A DNA stretch of 64,000 bases. It comes from Gymnopilus junonius (Eukaryota; Basidiomycota; Agaricomycetes; Agaricales; Galerinaceae). Each line of letters starts with the position of its first letter. The first letter of the stretch is position 1. This document shows, piece by piece, positions 57,187 to 64,000 of the stretch. The position numbers and the translations under genes were made by a program. The DNA lies in the NCBI GenBank assembly GCA_015501075.1, contig JADNYJ010000002.1, positions 992,001 through 1,056,000 of the forward strand. Reading direction: 5' to 3'. The notes beneath the pieces are model-generated. The model worked only from the letters and a program-made list of their open reading frames with translations, was not told where the DNA came from and ran no database searches.

Positions 57187-58789
57187 TCACCCCTCTAAAA
57201 GGCGTAGAGCAGCTCGTAGTTCTTTCCTGGCTTGCTCTGCGTCCTCGTAGTCCAGCGCACTGATTGCAAATCGACAGTGCTTCTGCACTTTTCCGACGAG
57301 ACCCGGTGTTAGGTCTATGGGAGCAGGTTGCACAGGAGGTAAACCAGGGTTATTTCTCGGAATAGGGTGAGTAGGAGATGAATGAATTGGCGTGTTCGGA
57401 AGATAAATATTTCTTGGAGGGGAAGCTGACGAGGGGAACGGCGGTGATATCGTAGAAGGACACGTTGAGACAGGAAGAGTCGGAATTACGCCAGTAGGAG
57501 GTACAACGGGCAATTGGGGAAGGGCATAGATGCTAGAGGGACCGAGATATTCCTTAGGAGGTGATCCAGATTGCGGAGGTGGAAGCGTAGGGGGTGGGGG
57601 TGGAGAACCAGTAGTCGATGGAGAGAAGCGGACTTTCTTGTCCGAATCAGGAGATGCAGACTTGAAAGAGCTTTTGGTAGGAGAGGAAGATGTAATATTT
57701 GTCGCACTGGCTAATTCTTCATCGGTCCATGCACCTTTCGTTGGATCGCCCTTCCCGCGGCTGGAACCGATGGTGTTGGAACTACTACCGCTACCGCTCC
57801 GCGGTTTCTTCTTCCGGGTCTCGTTCCAGTCATATGCACCGGTATTGGGGGTAGCTGCACCGACCGCGTACACATTACTGGTTTCACTGTCTGTCCCCGG
57901 GGTGGCCGCAGTACTCCAAGTCTCTGGTGGATCATCAGACAACCGTCTGTCGATATCTACAATCTTCGGGGGAGAAGAAGAAATCGGGGAATGTCTAGTT
58001 GGTGAAGAGGATGTGTAAGACGAATGGAACCCAGGAGATGGGTTGGATTGAGGAGGAGATGGAATATGTAGATCTTCCGACGTTTCCTGAAGGCGCTTCA
58101 GCTCCTCCTGCTCTTCTGCCCATCCTGGGGGACCAGGGACAGGCTTCCGACCCTCGCGGAAGGCCTTGGCTATATCCGCAGCCTTCCACTTAGCATAACG
58201 GACCTTTTCTTCGTTCTGGTACAATATAAGAAGACAGCACAGCTTTACAACACTGAAAACCTACAGCTTCAGAAAAGTTGCTCTTCAGAAAGACGTTGAG
58301 AACTTCCAGGAAGTTGGCTGCAGCAAGAAACTTCTTGGCAGTGGATCTGGAGATAGAGGATCAGAAGAAACAAAGAAGTGATAATTGAGCAGTATGTGCC
58401 TTGTTGCGCGACCACTGCGATCATCGTTATCAGCATTTGCAAATACTCTTAAAGCGAAGTTCTCGATATAGGCAGAGCTGACGGATTCAATGTCGATGGC
58501 ATCATTGGCGCCGATATCTGCTTTCATGCCCTCAAGGACACCCAGAAGGGCAAACAAAAAATCCCTGTCTGGTGTATTACGAGCCTTGAGAGTGAGGCCG
58601 AGCTGGGCGGCATAGTATGCACCTAACCAAAGGAATGAGGACGAAACGACAGAAATGAATGGGCAATGACTGACACCAATATGAGATGACGGGATCCTGA
58701 TTCTTGAGCTCTTCTGCTCGCTGCAGATAGGGAGCAATTGGCTTGAGCTCTGGGGGGACAGGAGGCAGGCCGAGGACAGAGGAAGCCAT
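57187..58789 (-). CDS. VTA1: Vta1/LIP5 family regulator of Vps4 (ESCRT pathway)
   Basis: Vta1 activates the AAA-ATPase Vps4 during multivesicular body sorting. The N-terminal MIT-like region is clear: MASSVLGLPPVPPELKPIA, YLQRAEELKNQDPVISYW and AYYAAQLGLTLKARN. It continues with IENFALRVFANADNDDRSG and NFLEVLNVFLKSNF, then EKVRYAKWKAADIAKAFREG. A Pro/Ser-rich linker of about 230 residues follows, and the C-terminal Vps4-binding helices are VQKHCRFAISALDYEDAEQA and RKELRAALRLLEG (stop 57187). The order and spacing match the family, with the long disordered linker usual in basidiomycetes. Confidence 0.93.
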
Positions 58790-59313
58790 GGGCCGCAGTT
58801 GGAGGAAGAGACGCGCTTTTATTGACTGTCATAACGTGACTCGGTTTACCATATACGGATAGCGCGTCTAATGATGTCATTCAATTCGTACCCAAGTTCT
58901 CCATTCTTCCCGCTCCCTGCAACGCGTTCAGCGTGTGTTGCGTGTAAACTACGAGCGCCAGTACAGCTACTCCAACATCCCGAGCACTTCTTTTTTCCAA
59001 AATAAGAGATCGTCTTCTTTACCCCCTTTATCACTCCAAGGCATCGATCGCCTCACCCACAACACGAGTCTTGGTGTCCTTGGGAGTTACATCACACCAG
59101 GGCGACAAGATCGTCTGCTTATGTTTGTCTCCCTTCCGTCATATGGATAGCATTCAATGCAGTCGCCCACTTATCTTGGACCACAGAGAGCGCCAACAGG
59201 CTAGATCGCTCTACAGCTCGTCAACCCCACTATCAAAACCCCATTGAGATTTATTGCGTCCTTCTTGTCCCGCGGAACAGAAACCAACGGACTATCGGTT
59301 TAGCAGATTACTG
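58790..59313. other. Intergenic: VTA1 promoter and downstream flank
   Basis: 524 bp between two minus-strand genes. A plus-strand frame (58935-59150) and a short frame starting at 58870 resemble nothing I know. No repeat or RNA gene seen. Confidence 0.45.
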
Positions 59314-60626
59314 CTACAAACTGCCGGTATTCGGGTTTGGACTGTCCATACCGCGCGTTTGCGTTTCCAGATCCACTGAGTTGACCATTAAGGTTGGTAT
59401 AGCCCTCTGTTCGGGTGCCGATCTCTTGAGCGGAGCACCGATGATTATGGTGTCACTTTTTGTTCGATCCAACGGTGGCGCTTGTGGGATAGAGGATGAC
59501 GAGGTGGTATTTGCTTCTTTCCATCCAGAAGTGTTCATATGTTCTGTATATTGAAATTCTGGGTCTCGTTTAACCTCGTCCTCATTTACAGACTGAGGAG
59601 GTGTCGAGTTTGGAGGATATGAACCATTACGAAAGGAGAAAATGTCCATAGCAGGGTACGAAAGGTGATGAAATTTATGAAGAGCCTGCGAGAGATCATC
59701 CAACTTGAAGGAACAACTTAGAATGCAATGAAAATATCCAAAACAAATAGTCAACTCACCTTCCCCATAATACCATTGATAGCTTCTTTCCTTCCCTCAA
59801 ATTGGGTCGTTAACTTCGCGAATTCTTCCTCTCGGATTCTATTCTTCTCCGCCTCCTCATTAGGTACATTGACCCCTTCTTCATCGCCTTCCGCACCTCC
59901 GGCGGTAGAAACTGTCGAAATTGTGCTCGAAACTCGCTTCCTTGGCTGATGTAGTCCAGGGGGCACGGCAGGATCGTCCGGTGCAACTTCGGGCGTTTCT
60001 CCTGCCATATCTGGGGCAGGTTTTGCGGACATCCTATGCCTTTTTCTTTTCGAGTCCCCTGTTTTTACATTGCCAATGCCCTCCATCTCAAGATGCATCT
60101 TTGATATTTGGCTCTGGATGTCAAGAACCTGCGAGAGGGTTGACCACATCGTATCACTTCCTATAGGACTCGCATTGCCACGTTCGGGACTGTCCAGAAG
60201 GTTAATCTGAGAAGCCGACTGTTCATCGGTATTGGGATCGTCCTGATGAGGAACCAAGACACCTAGTGCCGTGCCATCAAAGGGGTCGAAGAGGACGCCT
60301 GAAAAGTTTGGCTGCTGGGAAGCTCTATCTTGTTGACCAGTAGGGTTATTTTCGTGAGGCCCAAGAGGCTCTGAATCAGAGGAAATGGTTCTCCCTTCTT
60401 TAGATGGATCGTTTGTGCGTGATGTACCAAGGACATCAGCTAAGATTGCATCGTGAGGGGTAGTGTATATTGTGGGGTAGTTACGCTTAGTATTCTTTTC
60501 TGTGGAAGAGCGTGGTGCTTGATTATCGGTGGGGGATGAAAACGATGTGGGTGGAGTTGTACCAGCAGATACGCGCTCCGAGGTGCTTTCTTCCTTGGTC
60601 TTTGGAGCAAACCATGAATTCAACAT
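59314..60626 (-). CDS. Unrecognised Ser/Pro-rich protein with a coiled-coil segment
   Basis: Two exons joined by an intron at about 59702-59755 give roughly 430 residues from ATG 60626-60624 (MLNSWFAPKTKEES) to the stop at 59314. Most of it is polar and low in hydrophobic residues. Two helical stretches stand out: TLSQVLDIQSQISKMHLEME, and EEAEKNRIREEEFAKLTTQF running into GIMGK|LDDLSQALHKFHH. Short acidic LIDF-like patches occur (VLFDPFDGTAL, INLLDSPERG). I do not recognise the family. The coiled coil and patches could suit an adaptor protein, but that is guesswork. The long frame without stops and a clean intron support a real gene. Confidence 0.7.
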
Positions 60627-61435
60627 GATGTATCGATTCAGCAAACGAGGGCTCAGGAGTCCAGATCATGTGAACAAAGGCAAATAGTGCTAGCAATCGG
60701 GAGGCGGACCGGGGAATCAATTTCAATTTCAATTGTGTCACTCAAGTTGTATTATCCTGGCGGCGAGGATTTGGGGTGTTGTGCGACGTGAAACCAATCC
60801 CACCTTGACAACACGACGGCACCCGACACTTCTTTCTCTACCTTCTTCTCTTTCTTTTATAGCTGCAGCTGTATCATCATCTTCATCTGTTCAGGTCCAT
60901 GCCCAAACACCGTCTTAAAAGAGTCCAAATACCATCTTAAACAATCTCTTCAAAAACAAAAACAAAAGGGGGCATGTAACTGAAGTTTTTACTTCTTTTC
61001 AACTTCTTCATTTTGTTACCTGTATCTGTACTTACGGAGCGCTCGTCGGAAGCTCGTCAACGAAGGTATGTACATAACTTGTCATCATTCTGCTTTTCTT
61101 TTCTGTCCTGTATATACACGTCCTAGCGAGGTCGCTGCTCCCGTAGTTACCTGAGTTGCTTATGTAACGTAGCTAGGCTTTTTACTATCAATATCAATAT
61201 TATTGAATGCTATAGACATAGACAGACACTTTACGGTCGCAATGCAGCATCGATTAGGTTAACCCAATCCCTTCAAAAAAAATTCAGATAGTATCACACA
61301 ATATTCTCAGAAAAAAAGACAAGTGGCCAAGGAAATCCGTAACCTAAGCCAGCCTGAGTAGTGACCGCAAAATTGAAGACGTTGGATTGGACTGGTACAA
61401 TTGTACTAGTACAGAGGATTGACTCACTAAAAGAC
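60627..61435. other. Intergenic: promoter of the unknown gene and GNL1-like 3' flank
   Basis: About 810 bp. A short plus-strand frame (60733-60918) is not a known protein. The rest is AT-rich with several A- and T-runs. No RNA gene or repeat seen. Confidence 0.45.
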
Positions 61436-63631
61436 TTAGAACTCTTCAGAATCAGAGCTTGCAGATTGACTGTGTTCGTCATTTTCATCATCGTTTATTG
61501 CAAGGGCACCGAATCTTCCTCCATCGACAATGCCTGTAGCATTGCCTTCGTCTTCACTACTTTCAACCACTTCTTCGGTAGTGTCAGTACGTTGGACATT
61601 TTCTTCTGCGTCACTTTCCGGAAGCGATTCTGGCTCGCTTTCGTCATCGACTGGGCTGCTTTGTGGAACCCAGATACCATTGCCTTGAATCCCACCATTT
61701 TCCGCAGAAATCTGTTCAGCAGACATATCAGGAGGCCAGAACGCCCACTTTATCCGTCCTTCAGCTAGAGACCGTAATACTTTGAAAAAAAAATCTGTTT
61801 AGGAACAAGAAGGTACGAGAATAATGTGCGTACTAGCATTTCCTGCTCTGTGGATGTCCGGTCGACCTGCCTTTGCAGTGACCCAGCCTTTCGCGTCCGC
61901 ATAAGCAGTGAGAATGTCCATAGCAGTCCAGTTTGTCTGTTCAGAATTCTTGATGTTTTCTTCAGGTTTTCGATTGTCACGCCACGTGCGCTTATCTTCT
62001 ACAGGAGGCAGCGTTGTGCTTGGATGAATAAGATTGTATATCCGCTCCAAAGGCAATAATTGAGCGGCGAAATGGATGCAAGCCGGCACTGCAGAGACCC
62101 GAGAAATTGGTAGGATTCCACTGAGAACCTGTAACAATACATATGATTGATTTGTCAAGGCGGACATTAGAAAATCTAATAGACCTGCATTTCCATTGGC
62201 ACATAATTTGGCATAACAAGCCCTGGGCAGTCGACCAGCCGAACATCATCAGTCCAAAATAGTGTCTGAAAGTGCTTTGTCTACAATGACTGAGCAATGA
62301 AATGTATTGCGCATGATGCAACGAGACACACCTTTCCAGGGGTTTTAGAAGCTCGAACTTTCTGTGTACCAAAGAGAGCGTTGAGGAGAGATGATTTGCC
62401 TACATTAGGCTGGCCTTGGAGTCAAGATAAGCGATGCACGGCGAATCCTCCGACTAGAAGACAAACCTATGAGACCAATTGTCAGATGGCTTGGTTCCTG
62501 GATAGGACTGTTTCCATTTTGGCCGTCTCCTTCAGGTGACTTTGGTAGGGGAACTGCGGCCCCGCCAACGGCAATGCCAACCTTAGAACCTTTGGCTCGT
62601 AAAAGACCGTCCCAATCGATATGCTTTTTTACGGAAGGGATCCAATCCTTCAGTCGATCTGGTTTACTTGCTACTCTCTGGGGCGGCTCCAGAAGCTCGG
62701 AGTGAGCATCTTTAATAGCGTCGATAAGCGCTGCACGGAATTGGAGTGGGATGCAAGGTTCGTATTGCTTCCTGCCTGTATGATCGACCTGACCTTCCTT
62801 TTCGGCGTAGGATTCTACCTGCACGACTCGTGAGCCTGGATGACGCCGTTTAATGTAGTCGAGCCAATGCTGCACGCGCACTGGACCCGATATATCGACT
62901 TTCGTAAGGACAAGGATGACCTTTTGATCAGCGAGATAATTGGAGAGGGAAGGTGGATAGTGTAGAATGGGACAGCGTGAATCGAGTAGGAGAAGGATTA
63001 TCTGTGAGATCTCCGCGACGCGCCAGCTAGGATTAACCCGTCAGCAAGCCATCAACTTAGTCAAGAGCATCACTATATAACAAAAGGGGACGTACAATTG
63101 TCGCCATACCTCCAAGTTTCGCTCAAAATATGAAGGGGAGCGAGGCATTCCAGACCCAGCATCGTTATGGTGGGCCATATTTTGCCATTTCTCAAGAGCC
63201 TGATCTGTCTGGGCTATATATTTCCTGAAGAGACCTTCTTCATTGCGTTCGACCTCAAGTTTACTCATGTCATATCGCCACTTGGGTCTCCTGGGGCAGG
63301 AAAGGGGGTCAGTCTCACCGTCTTGGAGGAATTTTGGGGAGATCGCCTTCTCATCTGGAATAAGCCGCAGGAGAGGAAGGGTGGACGCAAGGTTTTTGGT
63401 CTGCTCCAAGAAATCTGGGGGCAATTTGATGAATGCAGATTGTAATTTCCTTGCAGATTCGATGGTACTGGATGCGCCGACTTGCTGGCCAGTTGGACCT
63501 ACTCGTGGTCTCCGATGGGTGGTCTTTTTGACAACATCTGAAGTAGGAACATCGCCACGCCTGATGGCGCGTTTCGATTGCTGGTCAGCCTTTTTCTGAC
63601 GAGTCGACGTTGGTTTTCGACGGGGAGGCAT
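61436..63631 (-). CDS. GNL1-like circularly permuted GTPase (MMR1/HSR1 family)
   Basis: These GTPases have their G motifs in permuted order (G4-G5-G1-G2-G3). The N-terminus is basic (MPPRRKPTSTRQKKADQ). It is followed by the family marker YFERNLEVWRQLWRVAEISQ. G4 is LVLTKVD. G1 is QPNVGKSSLLNALFG, then RASKTPGKTKHFQT (G2), and VDCPGL (G3, DxPG variant). The C-terminus is an acidic tail (DESEPESLPESDAEE). Six or more exons, about 660 residues. The order and the EVWRQLWR motif fit GNL1 better than Lsg1 or Nog2. Likely nucleolar or cytoplasmic with a role in ribosome assembly, by analogy only. Confidence 0.9.
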
Positions 63632-63730
63632 TCTTAGAACTGAAGTGGATGGAACTGGTAAAAAGTCGACATGGCTAAATCGGGCAGCGATGCGTCATGG
63701 CCCAGCAGGATATAACAGCTTTCGGATACT

Positions 63731-64000
63731 ATGGGAGAAGATCAACTAGACAACGAGGACTGGCAGTTTGTACCCTTTGCTAAGAAGCGGGAGGTGAGAA
63801 TGAACATACGGTGGCGATGGGACAGTTTTGACCAGATTTGCACATGAGTACTAGCTGATGACAGTCCCTTCAGTTGCCCAATACAGTGACACAGTGGGTC
63901 ATGGCTTGATAAACACTCCAGCGTATGCTGCATCGCTTTGATGCATCTATCTTCTATCCCGTCAACTACAAGAGCCCAATTCTGGTCCTAGCTAAATGGT
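63731..64000 (+). CDS. Possible 5' exons of an unidentified gene, cut by the window edge
   Basis: ATG at 63731 opens MGEDQLDNEDWQFVPFAKKRE, ending at a good donor (GTGAGA, 63791). A splice to CGTATGCTGCATCG near 63925 would continue RMLHRFDASIFYPVNYKSP to the edge. Divergent from the GNL1-like gene by about 100 bp. I do not recognise the protein and the second exon is uncertain. Confidence 0.3.

Noticed and set aside
1..64000. CRISPR arrays, tRNA or rRNA genes
   Set aside because: I looked for regular spacer arrays and for GGTTCGA-type T-loops with paired stems and found none convincing; CRISPR is not expected in a fungal nucleus.

Overview
This window is nuclear DNA of a filamentous basidiomycete, most likely an agaricomycete. 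Genes are densely packed on both strands and split by many 45-65 bp GT-AG introns. Proteins typical of that group are present: a DUF6593-like protein, an agaric-type seven-helix membrane protein, and an integrase-core transposase. I cannot name the species. All assignments come from reading translated exons; no database search was run.

Layout. 1-30.6 kb is ordinary housekeeping sequence: mitochondrial intermediate peptidase (partial), a DDT/WHIM chromatin protein, FAM32A, a TMEM115-like Golgi protein, COG1, a seven-helix protein gene broken by a 1,026 bp Mutator-like element, SSS1 (Sec61 gamma), a PPR protein, glycine decarboxylase P-protein, an ARMH3-like protein, RSC9, RRP1, 5-hydroxyisourate hydrolase, UBC12, a 2-oxoglutarate oxygenase and a DUF6593 protein. 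49.5-64 kb is again ordinary: the 3' part of TTI1, dCMP deaminase, an L7Ae/Pop3-like RNase P subunit, an arrestin-domain protein, VTA1, an unknown protein and a GNL1-like GTPase.

The striking part is 30.6-49.5 kb. A segment of about 4.45 kb carrying the bifunctional para-aminobenzoate synthase gene and the 5' part of TTI1 is present twice in direct orientation (30638-35097 and 45044-49493). Between the copies lies a 9.93 kb DNA transposon (35097-45024). It has 25-bp imperfect terminal inverted repeats and opposed subterminal arrays of CAACTTCAA-like repeats. It carries two convergent genes: a 1,025-residue HECT-type ubiquitin ligase with an intact catalytic cysteine, and a 545-residue DDE integrase with an intact D258-D315-E348 triad. 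The layout (host, repeat, transposon, repeat, host) is what unequal exchange between two insertions of one element would leave. An assembly join between two haplotypes would look the same.

Two cautions. Many conserved genes here show single missing bases, often in homopolymers, which looks like uncorrected long-read consensus error. Broken frames should therefore not be taken as pseudogenes without read support. Also, TTI1, which is essential in yeasts, is damaged in both copies shown, which favours haplotype mixing or base errors over true loss.
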